A stretch of DNA of 64,000 nucleotides from JAVBRU01 sp031547595 (lineage in GTDB: Bacteria; Bacillota; Clostridia; Christensenellales; Aristaeellaceae): positions 11,996 to 75,995 of the forward strand of contig JAVBRU010000060.1 in assembly GCA_031547595.1 (NCBI GenBank), written 5' to 3'. Position numbers and translations under genes: made by a program. The first letter of the stretch is position 1. Every line of letters starts with the position of its first letter. Positions 1 through 7,752 of this stretch are shown piece after piece. Below the pieces are notes generated by a model. It made no database searches and had not been told where the DNA came from. It saw only the letters and a program-made list of their open reading frames with translations.

Positions 1-265
1 TGTTCCACCAATAATCGTGATTGCCCCGCAGCAGCACCTTTTGCCCCGGCAATGCCCCAATGGCCAATAAATCCGGCAATGCGTCCTGCATCTGCATGGC
101 CCAGCTGATGTCCCCCGGCACAAGCACCACATCGTCCGGCATTACCCGCGCCTGCCAATCCTGACAAATGCGCTCAAAATGCCCTCCCCAGTGTGCGCCA
201 AAAACATCCATGGGCTTGTTGTCGCCCCCTGGAAGATGCAGATCACCAATCGCAAACACCTTCAT
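1..265 (-). CDS. Metallophosphoesterase, C-terminal part outside window
   Basis: This is the N-terminal 88 residues of a calcineurin-like phosphoesterase, read from an ATG at 265 and cut by the window edge. The metal-binding motifs appear in family order: GDLH at residues 7-10, GDISW at 51-55 and GNHDYWW at 81-87. Such enzymes hydrolyse phosphoester bonds with a two-metal centre; the substrate cannot be told. No signal peptide is visible, so it should be cytoplasmic. The start lies 3 bases after the stop of the zinc-ribbon gene, so the two are probably co-transcribed. The family is clear; the specific role is unknown. Confidence 0.85.
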   Translation of the reverse strand, partial: MKVFAIGDLHLPGGDNKPMDVFGAHWGGHFERICQDWQARVMPDDVVLVPGDISWAMQMQDALPDLLAIGALPGQKVLLRGNHDYWWN

Positions 266-268
266 CGG

Positions 269-670
269 TCAGATGTCTTCGTCTTCTTCGTCTTCATCAT
301 CCGCTTCATCATCGCTCAATTCGTCCAGCGACAAATCATTTTCGATTTCGTCATACTCGCGCGGGGGGATGTCCTCATCCATTTCGGGGATGATTTCGTC
401 CATGGTGCTCACAGGATCGATGCTCAGGCTGCTCTCGTCCACGGTGTTGCCATCGTCATTGTCGTTCAGATTGCTGTTCGCGTTCATTTCCTTCAGGCAG
501 AACAGGCACACATCCTTACCCGGCAGCGCAGGCGCTTCGTTACACACAGTGCACAGCTCGATTTCCTCGTGCTGTACTTCGCCCTTCATTTCGCGCTTGC
601 AGATCTTGCAGTACCCTTCGCCTTCCTGGATATAATTCAGCTCGCACCGCGGACATTTCATCAATGCCAT
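269..670 (-). CDS. Small zinc-ribbon protein with acidic tail
   Basis: This is a 133-residue protein with four CxxC knuckles, CPRC (6-9), CKIC (21-24), CTVC (40-43) and CLFC (55-58), spaced like one or two treble-clef zinc ribbons. The C-terminal half (about 60-133) is almost entirely acidic, with runs of D and E, and should be disordered. A GGAGGAAC ribosome-binding site precedes the ATG. It may bind nucleic acid or a protein partner through the ribbon, but no function is recognised. It sits directly upstream of the metallophosphoesterase and is probably in its operon. Confidence 0.75.
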   Translation of the reverse strand: MALMKCPRCELNYIQEGEGYCKICKREMKGEVQHEEIELCTVCNEAPALPGKDVCLFCLKEMNANSNLNDNDDGNTVDESSLSIDPVSTMDEIIPEMDEDIPPREYDEIENDLSLDELSDDEADDEDEEDEDI

Positions 671-734
671 AGGGGTTCCTCCTCCATATAGATAAATTGC
701 CCTTTGTTACCATGGTAAAACAATGCCAATTCAT

Positions 735-784
735 TTGACGCTTTAACGGTTTTGTATTACGATTCTGTTGCGATCGTAATACAA
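735..784 (+). promoter_or_regulatory. Promoter overlapped by a 12-bp inverted repeat
   Basis: A TTGACG box at 735-740 and a TACGAT box at 758-763 are 17 bp apart and point to the CAP-domain gene. A perfect inverted repeat overlaps the -10 region: TTGTATTACGAT at 752-763 and ATCGTAATACAA at 773-784, with a 9-base gap. Its position over the -10 and start site is typical of a repressor operator. The identity of any regulator is unknown. Confidence 0.6.
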
Positions 785-806
785 ATGTAACACTAAGGAG
801 GCACCC

Positions 807-1550
807 ATGAAACGCATTTCTTGCATCCTGTTGGTATCCATCCTGTTACTCAGCTCTCTGGCTGTCGGCCTGGCCGACAATGCGCCAACGTCTCAATTTG
901 GTTTCTCTGGCTGGCCGTACCGCCAGAACACGCAATGTACATCGTGTTCTGCCGGCTGCTCTGATTGCACCACAGACAAAGATTGCCCTACCTGCAGCAC
1001 CTGCTCTGGCGCAAGCTGCACCGCCGTTCCCGTGCAGCCCACAGTGAACCCCACTGTGCAACCGACCACGCAGCCCACTGCGAAGCCCACCACCCAGCCT
1101 ACGGTGAAACCCACCACGCAGCCCACTGCAAAGCCTACTCAGAGTACGGACGATTATACAACGGAAACTGTATCTGCGCAAGAGCAAAAAGCATTGAATT
1201 TGCTAAATGCTGATCGCGCGGCGAATGGACTGCCCGCGTTGACACTCGATCCGGAGCTGAGCCGCATTGCGCGCACCAAATCCTGCGACATGAAGGCCAA
1301 CAATTATTTCGCCCACAACTCCCCCACCTACGGCAGCGCCGCTGACATGCTGCGTACCTTCGGGTACAGCTTCAATGGCGTTGGCGAGAACATCGCCCAC
1401 CACGCCAATGTGGACAAGGCAGAGGCCGCTTTCATGAGCAGCACCGGCCACCGCAACAACATTCTGGGCAGCCAGTGGACGAAGGTTGGCATCGGCATCT
1501 GCTTTGACGCCAACGGCTTCATCTATCTTACCCAGCTGTTTGTGAGATAA
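807..1550 (+). CDS. Secreted CAP (SCP/PR1)-domain protein
   Basis: A 247-residue exported protein. Residues 1-23 form a Sec signal peptide. A cysteine-rich stretch follows (about 40-72, with CTSC, CSDC, CPTC and CSTC pairs), then a Pro/Thr linker made of four-residue PTxx repeats (about 75-110). The CAP domain (about 125-247) shows NADRAANGLPAL, the GEN motif and GHRNNIL, as in YkwD-type bacterial CAP proteins. CAP domains in Bacillota are usually cell-surface or spore-associated and their activity is poorly defined. The cysteine-rich head may be a disulfide or metal module; that part is not recognised. A GGAGG site precedes the ATG, and a strong hairpin follows. Confidence 0.85.
   Translation: MKRISCILLVSILLLSSLAVGLADNAPTSQFGFSGWPYRQNTQCTSCSAGCSDCTTDKDCPTCSTCSGASCTAVPVQPTVNPTVQPTTQPTAKPTTQPTVKPTTQPTAKPTQSTDDYTTETVSAQEQKALNLLNADRAANGLPALTLDPELSRIARTKSCDMKANNYFAHNSPTYGSAADMLRTFGYSFNGVGENIAHHANVDKAEAAFMSSTGHRNNILGSQWTKVGIGICFDANGFIYLTQLFVR
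1036..1143 (+). repeat. Tandem 12-bp units coding a PTxx linker
   Basis: About nine degenerate 12-base units of the form CAGCCCACTGCG / AAGCCCACCACC code for PTVQ, PTTQ, PTAK and PTVK. This is the linker between the cysteine-rich head and the CAP domain. Such arrays can change length by slippage. Confidence 0.75.
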
Positions 1551-1582
1551 CCAAAGACCACAAAGATACAAAGGAAAAAGTT

Positions 1583-1628
1583 CATCCGTCCCGCGAAGAC
1601 GCTAGCAGCTTCGCGGGACGGATGCGTT
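1583..1628. terminator. Strong hairpin terminator between convergent genes
   Basis: A perfect 16-bp stem (1583-1598 with 1609-1624) with a 10-base loop is followed by GTTTT on the plus side. It lies between the CAP gene and the convergent small gene at 1643, so it may stop transcription from both sides. Confidence 0.75.
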
Positions 1629-1642
1629 TTGGCATAAGCGTA

Positions 1643-1930
1643 TTATCTGCGCCACAGCACCTGATGCAGCGCCGCTCTGGAGTTGGGCTGGCGATATGTA
1701 TTGGCGGCAGGCGCGGGCGTGATGAGCGCGGCTGCGGTCTGCGCAGGAGCCTCATTGCCGATCATCCCTTCCACCGCGGGGCTGAGCAGCATCGTATCCA
1801 TCTGCTGCGCCTGGCGCAGGATTCCTTGCAGGGCCGAGCTGGCCGCGCCCCCCTGCCGAGGCAGTGCGGGCAACAAGGCTGCCTCCTCAATATTCAAGGC
1901 CATGTTCTGCGTATCATTGACCTGGGACAT
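1643..1930 (-). CDS. Hypothetical 95-residue protein
   Basis: An open frame of 95 codons, started at the ATG at 1930 because GAGGTG lies 6 bases upstream. It is rich in Ala, Gln and Leu (for example EEAALLPALPRQ and NEAPAQTAAALITP), has no transmembrane segment or signal peptide, and matches no family I recognise. It ends just before the bidirectional terminator. Placement and ribosome-binding site favour a real gene, but the composition is low in complexity and it could be spurious. Confidence 0.4.
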   Translation of the reverse strand: MSQVNDTQNMALNIEEAALLPALPRQGGAASSALQGILRQAQQMDTMLLSPAVEGMIGNEAPAQTAAALITPAPAANTYRQPNSRAALHQVLWRR

Positions 1931-2125
1931 CCATTTCACCTCATTCCTTTCATGGCTACTGCATCCTATGCAAAGGGGAATGGGCAGGTGCATCAGGAAC
2001 GGAAGAACGCTGAGGGCTACTCGGCAGGGATCAATGAGGCGTGGAATGCTTGCATTCCAAGGGCCAGTTACCTGTTTTTTCGTACACGCACACAACCGAT
2101 CAACGATCATCAAAGGATACAAAAT

Positions 2126-2181
2126 GCGGGTGCAGGGAAATCATTTCCCTGCCGAGGGGTCTGGGGGCGAGTAGCCACCAG
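2126..2181 (+). repeat. Double-hairpin intergenic repeat, copy A
   Basis: One copy of a four-member family. It has two adjacent hairpins: AGGGAAA/TTTCCCT, then CTGG..CCAG around GGGCGAGTAGCC. It overlaps the last codons of the riboflavin kinase gene on the other strand. See copies at 7562-7614, 7675-7730 and 57169-57221. Confidence 0.75.
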
Positions 2182-2566
2182 CGTCTCCTGCCCCAGCATA
2201 CCCCCGTGCCACCTCAACATCCCGTTCCACCTGCTGCCGCACCTCCGCCAAGGACGCAAACTGCATCACAGGCCGGATAAACGCCAGAAAATCCACCGTA
2301 ATCTCTTCCCCATATAAATCCCCGGAAAAGTCCAGCAGCAGGGTTTCCACAGTAACTTTAGGCGATGCGTCCACAGACGGGCGCGTGCCCACATTGGTAA
2401 CGGCAACATAGCGCGCGCCGCTCCAAGCAACGCGTGTGGCATACACGCCAGGCGGCGGCAGCACCATATCAGGTGTGATGCACAGGTTGGCGGTGGGCAT
2501 GCCCACGGTTTGGCCTTTGCCCGCGCCGTGTTCCACAACGCCAGTCAAATGATACAGAATATTCAT
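2141..2566 (-). CDS. Stand-alone riboflavin kinase domain
   Basis: A 141-residue protein matching only the C-terminal flavokinase half of RibF. It shows VEHGAGKGQTVGMPTAN (GMPTAN at 22-27), PPGVYA (38-43), VTNVGTRPS, and LLLDFSGDLYGEEITVDF. It should phosphorylate riboflavin to FMN. The roughly 180-residue FAD-synthetase half of normal bacterial RibF is absent. The ATG overlaps the TGA of the zinc-type binding protein by 4 bases, so translation is coupled. The last dozen codons (GGYSPPDPSAGK) are supplied by intergenic repeat copy A, suggesting the original end was replaced. A second full RibF may exist elsewhere. Confidence 0.8.
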   Translation of the reverse strand: MNILYHLTGVVEHGAGKGQTVGMPTANLCITPDMVLPPPGVYATRVAWSGARYVAVTNVGTRPSVDASPKVTVETLLLDFSGDLYGEEITVDFLAFIRPVMQFASLAEVRQQVERDVEVARGYAGAGDAGGYSPPDPSAGK

Positions 2567-3459
2567 CGGGAAAATGCCTCCAGCAGCACCGCCACATTGG
2601 CACGCATACCATCTTCGTAAGCAATAAGGCCGCCCTCGCCCGTCACCAGTGGGTCAAGGGCATAGAGCGCGGCACCTGTTTCTTTGGCGACCACCTGCGC
2701 GGCACGGTCAGAATACTGCGGCTCGCAAAAGAGCGGCGGACAGCCCGCCTCGCGCACGGTGGTGATCACATCAGCCAGCATGCGCGGGGACAGCGGATCA
2801 TCCGGCTCCAGCGCAATGACAGCGGCGATGTGCAGGCCGTAAGCATCGGCAAAGTATGGGAACGCCTCGTGGAAAGTAACAATCTCGCGGCCCTCAAAGG
2901 GCAACAGCGCCTTTGCAATTTCTTCGTCCAGCAAGGTCAGGCGCGCGATGTACGCTTCGGCATTGGACGAAATTTGCAGCGCAGCATCCGGAAGCAGCAC
3001 GCACAGGCCATCCTGCAGGTTTTGCACCATATGAATGGCATTTTTGACGTCCAGCCAGATGTGCGCGTTAAATTCCTCGTCCTCTTCTTCATGATCATGG
3101 TCATGATCATGCTCTTCTTCGCAAATCAGCGTAATTCCGTTGGCGCAGGTGATCACAGGCAGCGCTGCAAACTGCGTTTCCAGCATGCTCAGGTAGGGCT
3201 CCATGCCCGCGCCGCAAACCAGCAGCGCGTCCGCCTGCGAAAGCGAGCGCATATCGCCGGGCAACAGCTGGTAATCGTGCAAGCAGCCCGTCTGCGGCGC
3301 AGACAGCGCTTTCAACTCCACGCCGTCTACCCCCTCCAGCACATTTTGCACCAGGATATACACGGGATAGAACGACGCCACAATCACAACCGGCTGCTGC
3401 GCCAGGGCGCACAGCGGCAATAAGCATACTATCAGCAGAATACTAAGGGTTTTTTTCAT
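2563..3459 (-). CDS. ZnuA-like metal ABC transporter binding protein
   Basis: A 298-residue extracytoplasmic protein of the cluster A-I (ZnuA/TroA) family. A signal peptide covers about residues 1-20. The body has SFYPVYILVQNV, CLHDYQLLPGD, a metal-sensing His/acid loop (HDHDHDH followed by acidic residues), NAHIWLD, TFHEAFPYFADAYGL and a C-terminal FCEPQYSD. The histidines in the second, fourth and fifth of these and the final acidic residue match the family's metal ligands. Zinc is the likely ligand given the His-rich loop. No permease or ATPase gene is adjacent; the only partner is the coupled riboflavin kinase downstream. Confidence 0.88.
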   Translation of the reverse strand: MKKTLSILLIVCLLPLCALAQQPVVIVASFYPVYILVQNVLEGVDGVELKALSAPQTGCLHDYQLLPGDMRSLSQADALLVCGAGMEPYLSMLETQFAALPVITCANGITLICEEEHDHDHDHEEEDEEFNAHIWLDVKNAIHMVQNLQDGLCVLLPDAALQISSNAEAYIARLTLLDEEIAKALLPFEGREIVTFHEAFPYFADAYGLHIAAVIALEPDDPLSPRMLADVITTVREAGCPPLFCEPQYSDRAAQVVAKETGAALYALDPLVTGEGGLIAYEDGMRANVAVLLEAFSR

Positions 3460-3513
3460 GGCTGCCTTTCAAGAAGAGAGCCGCAATGCCTCACAGTGCA
3501 TTGCGGCAATAAC

Positions 3514-5418
3514 TCATTTGATCGATTTGGTGTCTACTTCTTCCTTCAGCATGCTCAGCACATCGGCAAGCGGCAGGCTGCCCAGCGTTTCGCCCTTGCG
3601 GGTGCGCACGTTCACCATGCCGTCCTCCACTTCCTTATCGCCAATCACGAACATGTAGGGGATTTTGGCCATCTGCGCCTCGCGCACCTTGAAGCCGATC
3701 TTCTCGTTGCGAAGGTCCAGCTCGGCACGGAAACCCGCGTCATCCAGCTGCTTTTGCACAGAAGTGGCAAACGCATCCGCGCGGTCGGTGATGGTGAGCA
3801 CCTTTACCTGCACAGGCGCCAGCCACAGCGGGAACGCGCCGCCAAAGTGCTCGGTCAAAATGGCCATGAACCGCTCCACAGAGCCGTACACAACGCGGTG
3901 AATCATCACAGGGCGGTGCTTTTCGCCATCGGGGCCGGTGTAGGTAAGGTCAAAGAGCTCGGGCATGTTCAGGTCCAGCTGAATGGTGCCGCACTGCCAG
4001 CTTCTGCCGAGGGAATCTTCGAGGTGGAAGTCGATCTTGGGGCCATAAAACGCGCCATCGCCTTCGTTGACGGTATATTCCACGCCCAGATCATCCAGCG
4101 CGCCCTGCAGGCCGCGGGTGGCGACCTCCCACATTTCGTCCGTGCCCACGGAGTTTTCCGGGCGCGTGGACAGTTCCACGTGGTAAGGGAAGCCAAACAT
4201 GGTGTACACGCCGTTGATCAGCGCGTATACGCCCTTGATTTCATCACGGATCTGATCGGGCGTCATGAACAGATGGGCATCGTCCTGGGTGAAGCAGCGC
4301 ACGCGCATCAGCCCGTGCAGCGCGCCAGACAGCTCATGGCGGTGCACGAGGCCCAGCTCGCCGCACCGGGTGGGCAGTTCGCGGTAGCTCCTCATCGTGC
4401 GGCGATAGGCCAGGATGCCGCCCGGGCAGTTCATGGGCTTCACGGCATAGTCGCCATCGTCAATCTTGGTGAAATACATGTTGTCGCGATAGTGATCCCA
4501 GTGGCCGGAGCGCTCCCACAAAGAGCGGCTGAGGATGATGGGCGTCTTGATCTCGTCATAGCCCGCCTTGTGGTGGATTTCGCGCCAGTAGTTCTCCAGC
4601 TGGTTGCGAATCACCATCCCCTTGGGATAGAAGAAGGGGAAGCCGGGGCCTTCATCCTGCACATCAAACAGATCGAGCTCGCGCCCAAGGCGGCGGTGAT
4701 CGCGCTTCTTGGCCTCTTCAATGCGTGCCAGATACGCATCCAGCTCTTCCTGGCTGACAAACGCGGTGCCATAAATGCGCTGCAGCATCTTATTTTTCTC
4801 GCTGCCGCGCCAGTATGCGCCGGCGATGGAGGTCAGCTTAAACGCCTTCACCTTGCCGGTGCTGGGCACGTGAGGGCCCGCGCAAAGATCAGTGAAATCG
4901 CCCTGCTTGTAGAAGGAGATAATGGCGTCCTCGGGCAGATCGTTGATCAGCTCTACCTTGTAGGGCTCGTTCTTCTCCTGCATGAAGGCAATCGCCTCAG
5001 CGCGGGGCAGCTCAAAGCGCTCCAGGCGGTCGTTTTTCTTCACGATGCGCTGCATTTCCTTCTCCACTTCCTTGAGGAACTCCGGCGTGAAGGGTTCTGC
5101 GACGTCAAAATCGTAATAAAAGCCGTTGTCAATGGCGGGGCCGATGGCCAGCTTGGCACCGGGCACCAGTTTTTTGACCGCCTGCGCCAGCACATGGGAC
5201 GCGGTATGGCGCAGCACACGCTTGGCATCATCGTCGGCGAAGGTCAAAATCTCCAGTGCGCTGTCCTTGGCGATGGGGGCGACCAGAGACGTGACTTCGC
5301 CGTCCACACGTGCGGCAAGCGCTGCCTTTTTCAGGTCCTGGCTCAGCTGGCCCGCGATATCCAGCGCGTTCATCCCATCCGGAAACTCTCTTTGGCCGTC
5401 TTTTAAGGTAATCAGCAT
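3514..5418 (-). CDS. thrS: Threonyl-tRNA synthetase
   Basis: A 634-residue protein of the usual length. An N-terminal TGS domain (about 1-60) is followed by the editing domain with HTASHVLAQAV and the Cys/His site CAGPHVP, then the class II catalytic core (MNCPGGILAYRRTMRSYRELP, VHRHELSGAL, FTQDDAHLF) and a C-terminal anticodon-binding domain (LWLAPVQVKVLTIT). It charges tRNA-Thr with threonine and deacylates mischarged Ser-tRNA-Thr. It is preceded by a T-box leader and a consensus promoter, so it should be induced when uncharged tRNA-Thr rises. Confidence 0.97.
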   Translation of the reverse strand: MLITLKDGQREFPDGMNALDIAGQLSQDLKKAALAARVDGEVTSLVAPIAKDSALEILTFADDDAKRVLRHTASHVLAQAVKKLVPGAKLAIGPAIDNGFYYDFDVAEPFTPEFLKEVEKEMQRIVKKNDRLERFELPRAEAIAFMQEKNEPYKVELINDLPEDAIISFYKQGDFTDLCAGPHVPSTGKVKAFKLTSIAGAYWRGSEKNKMLQRIYGTAFVSQEELDAYLARIEEAKKRDHRRLGRELDLFDVQDEGPGFPFFYPKGMVIRNQLENYWREIHHKAGYDEIKTPIILSRSLWERSGHWDHYRDNMYFTKIDDGDYAVKPMNCPGGILAYRRTMRSYRELPTRCGELGLVHRHELSGALHGLMRVRCFTQDDAHLFMTPDQIRDEIKGVYALINGVYTMFGFPYHVELSTRPENSVGTDEMWEVATRGLQGALDDLGVEYTVNEGDGAFYGPKIDFHLEDSLGRSWQCGTIQLDLNMPELFDLTYTGPDGEKHRPVMIHRVVYGSVERFMAILTEHFGGAFPLWLAPVQVKVLTITDRADAFATSVQKQLDDAGFRAELDLRNEKIGFKVREAQMAKIPYMFVIGDKEVEDGMVNVRTRKGETLGSLPLADVLSMLKEEVDTKSIK

Positions 5419-5448
5419 GGTTTTTCCTCCTTTTTGATCGGCAAGGAC

Positions 5449-5650
5449 AAAAAATCGCCCCCGCCATGCAGCAGGGGCGAATGAAAGTCATCCGCGGTTC
5501 CACCCTTGTTTCTAACTCTTGGTGCGTTCTAACGCGCGCAGCGCCGTTGGTCGAAAAGGTGGTATCCGCTATGCTGTGCCTGGCCGCGCTTACAGCTATG
5601 CGCAACCTCTCTGAAAGGCCAGAACAAAGCGGCATGTCCTTTCGTCATCC
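5449..5650 (-). promoter_or_regulatory. T-box riboswitch of thrS
   Basis: Reading on the minus strand, the leader carries the conserved T-box core AAGGGTGGAACCGCGG (5507-5492). A terminator stem (5480-5474 with 5461-5455) ends in a run of T (5454-5449). A purine-rich AGAGAGG near the 5' end fits the base of Stem I, and GATACCACC near 5568-5560 could hold an ACC (Thr) specifier. Uncharged tRNA-Thr would favour the antiterminator and allow thrS transcription. The core and terminator are certain; the specifier position is my inference. Confidence 0.9.
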
Positions 5651-5664
5651 CAAGGATTGATTGC

Positions 5665-5693
5665 ATTATATGCCTGTGCGCGGGTTCTGTCAA
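5665..5693 (-). promoter_or_regulatory. Consensus promoter of thrS
   Basis: Both hexamers are perfect: TTGACA (5693-5688) and TATAAT (5670-5665), with 17 bp between them, placed just upstream of the T-box leader. Confidence 0.9.
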
Positions 5694-5702
5694 GCGGTTT
5701 TA

Positions 5703-6959
5703 TCACGATGCCGTCTCCTCGCACTCTGCGCGCGCGATGGTGCAGGTCAGCACACGGCGCTTGTCTGTGTTTTGCACGGTCACCAGAAAGTCTCCGGCGC
5801 GGAAGGAATCCCCCGGTACGGGCAGACGGCCCAACTGCTCCATAATCCAGCCGCTGACCGTGGTGGATGCCGCCGTGCTCTGTATCGAAAACTGCTCAAA
5901 CATATCCTGCACATTCATGGCGCAGTTCACCTGATACACATCCTGCGCAATGGCGACAAACTTTTCTTCGATATCGTCGTTCTCATCCCAGATTTCACCG
6001 ACGATTTCTTCCAGAATATCTTCCATGGTCACCATGCCCACCGTGCCGCCATATTCGTCGGCCACCACCGCAAAGTGGCTCTTGGTGGCCTTCAGCTGCT
6101 GAAACACATCGCTGATTTTCATGGCGGGCATCACAAACATCACGGGCTTAATAATGTCCTTCAGTGCCAGATAGGGCGCGTCCATCACATTTTGATAAAA
6201 ATCCCTGAGGTGTATGATGCCCACGATGTGATCCATCCCGTCGTCAAACACCGGCAGGCGCGAATAGCCCCACTTGCGAAACACGCCTGCGATTTCGTCC
6301 TTGTCTGCATCCAGCGGCACTCCGACCATATCCACCCGGGGCGTCAAAATATCTTCCACCACCATGTCGTCAAACTCTATAGCGTTGTGGATGAGCAGCG
6401 AGTCGTCCTCATTGATCGCGCCCTCCTGCTCCGCCTCGGCCAGCAGGGTCAATAGTTCATCCTCGGTGATGCCTGCCGCAGGGGTGCTTTTGATGATGCG
6501 GGACATCAGCTTTTTCCACGCGGTAAACAGGTAGTTGACGGGGGTGAGCACCACCACCAGCGCTTGCACAAGCGGGGCAGCGAGCATGGTAAATTTCTCA
6601 GGTGCTTCCTTGGCCATGCTCTTGGGCGTGATTTCTCCAAAGAGAAGCACCACAACCGTGGTTACGGTGGTGGCCACCCCGGCCCCGGCGCTGCCCATCA
6701 GCTGCACAAACAGCACGGTGGCCATCGAGGCTGTCATGATGTTCACGATATTGTTGCCCACCAAAATGGTGGTCAACAACTTATCATAGTTTTCCAGTAG
6801 TTTAAGCGCCTGCGACGCGCGCTTATTGCCCTCCTGCGCCATGCTTTTGATGCGGATTTTGTTCAATGAAGAAAACGCCGTTTCTGTAGCCGAAAAAAAC
6901 GCTGACAAAAGTAGAAGCAATATCAGCGTGCATATGGTCCCTATACTGTCTGTGTCCAT
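5703..6959 (-). CDS. CNNM/HlyC-type membrane protein with CBS pair
   Basis: A 418-residue protein. The N-terminal DUF21 transmembrane domain (about 1-185) begins with a hydrophobic helix and FFSATETAFSSLN. A CBS pair follows (about 200-325: VDMVGVPLDADKDEI, HIVGIIHLRDFYQN, FAVVADEYGGTVGMVTMEDILEEIVGEI). The C-terminal CorC/HlyC domain covers about 335-418. The family is linked to magnesium or other cation efflux and was often mislabelled haemolysin. The ATG at 6959 was chosen because a promoter -10 box lies at 7008-7003, leaving longer upstream frames untranscribed. Confidence 0.88.
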   Translation of the reverse strand: MDTDSIGTICTLILLLLLSAFFSATETAFSSLNKIRIKSMAQEGNKRASQALKLLENYDKLLTTILVGNNIVNIMTASMATVLFVQLMGSAGAGVATTVTTVVVLLFGEITPKSMAKEAPEKFTMLAAPLVQALVVVLTPVNYLFTAWKKLMSRIIKSTPAAGITEDELLTLLAEAEQEGAINEDDSLLIHNAIEFDDMVVEDILTPRVDMVGVPLDADKDEIAGVFRKWGYSRLPVFDDGMDHIVGIIHLRDFYQNVMDAPYLALKDIIKPVMFVMPAMKISDVFQQLKATKSHFAVVADEYGGTVGMVTMEDILEEIVGEIWDENDDIEEKFVAIAQDVYQVNCAMNVQDMFEQFSIQSTAASTTVSGWIMEQLGRLPVPGDSFRAGDFLVTVQNTDKRRVLTCTIARAECEETAS

Positions 6960-7002
6960 GGAATTGTGGATGTCCTCCCCCAAATAAAATGGTACTGCTA
7001 TC

Positions 7003-7068
7003 AGTATATCATACTTTTCCATGTCGCGCAATGGTCTGATTGCGGGTGGCGCACAAATGTGGTATACT
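7003..7068. promoter_or_regulatory. Back-to-back promoters for the CNNM and GNAT genes
   Basis: Minus strand: TTGCGC (7031-7026), 17 bp, TATACT (7008-7003), for the CNNM gene. Plus strand: TTGCGG (7040-7045), 17 bp, TATACT (7063-7068), for the acetyltransferase. The two -35 boxes are only 8 bp apart, so one bound factor could affect both. Confidence 0.7.
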
Positions 7069-7094
7069 TTGCAAAAAGCCAAAGGGTGGTCGGT

Positions 7095-7550
7095 ATGGAC
7101 ATTCAAATCGTACAGTATACCAAAAAAAGAATCCCCGATGTGATAGCCTTTGAGCTTCAGCTGCGCCGCGAGGAAGATGTCTGGGGCTGGGCTATTGACG
7201 ATGCCTACCGTCAGGCAGTAGAAAACAGCTTTGACGACCCGCGGTTCCGGCACTCGTTGTCCCTGCTGGCCTATGAAGGAGAGCGGGTGGTGGGCAGGAT
7301 TGATTCTACACTGGTGTGCAGCCACTTTGACGGCTCTGTGAAAGCATATCTGGACTGGATTTGCGTGCTCCAATCCTGCCGCCACCAACAGGTGGCGCAG
7401 CAGCTGATGGCGGCGCTGCGCACACAGCTGCGCGCCCTGGGTGCCACCGATCTGGTGGGTATCATCGCGCATAATCCGGAGAGCCTGCGGTTCTACCACG
7501 CGCTGGACAACGTGAAGATTCAGGACGAGGGCATTTGGATTGACCTGTAG
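7095..7550 (+). CDS. GNAT-family N-acetyltransferase
   Basis: A 151-residue protein with the GNAT layout: an N-terminal strand-helix (MDIQIVQYTKKR), a central beta hairpin (SLLAYEGERVVGRID, LDWICVLQSCRHQQVAQQLMAAL), an acetyl-CoA loop in the QSCRHQQVAQQL region and a C-terminal NPESLRFYHALDN motif. The acceptor substrate is unknown. The start at 7095 has AAGGGTGG upstream and lies just beyond the promoter; earlier frames would begin upstream of the start site. Confidence 0.8.
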   Translation: MDIQIVQYTKKRIPDVIAFELQLRREEDVWGWAIDDAYRQAVENSFDDPRFRHSLSLLAYEGERVVGRIDSTLVCSHFDGSVKAYLDWICVLQSCRHQQVAQQLMAALRTQLRALGATDLVGIIAHNPESLRFYHALDNVKIQDEGIWIDL

Positions 7551-7561
7551 GCAAGGGGACA

Positions 7562-7614
7562 CTGGGGTTGCTCGCCCCAGACCCTCGGCAGGAGATTTCA
7601 TCTCCTGCACCTCG
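7562..7614 (-). repeat. Double-hairpin intergenic repeat, copy B1
   Basis: The same family as copy A but inverted. Its stem sequences differ (AGGAGAT/ATCTCCT; CTGGGG/CCCCAG) while pairing is kept. It lies directly after the GNAT stop codon. Confidence 0.75.
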
Positions 7615-7628
7615 ATTATAATCATGTT

Positions 7629-7665
7629 AAAATAGCTTGTGCGAACACACAAGCTATTTTTTATA
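7629..7665. terminator. Hairpin terminator between repeats B1 and B2
   Basis: A 13-bp stem (7629-7641 with 7648-7660) has an AAAA lead and a TTTTTT tail, so it can act in both directions between the convergent GNAT and metallo-hydrolase genes. Confidence 0.85.
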
Positions 7666-7674
7666 AACACAAGT

Positions 7675-7730
7675 GCGGGTGCAGGGGCATCAGGCCCCTG
7701 CCGAGGAGTCTGAGGGCAAGTAGCCCTCAG
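7675..7730 (+). repeat. Double-hairpin intergenic repeat, copy B2
   Basis: The same orientation as copy A, with stems AGGGGC/GCCCCT and CTGAGGGC..GCCCTCAG. With B1 it forms an inverted pair around the terminator. Confidence 0.75.
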
Positions 7731-7752
7731 TGTACCTCCTCCCCCTCCCCTA

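Noticed and set aside
1036..1143. CRISPR-like repeat array
   Set aside because: The 12-bp units are contiguous, without spacers, and lie inside a coding frame for a PTxx linker.
3496..5406. 636-codon open frame on the plus strand
   Set aside because: It is antisense to thrS, whose motifs and T-box are unmistakable; the frame is a codon-bias shadow.
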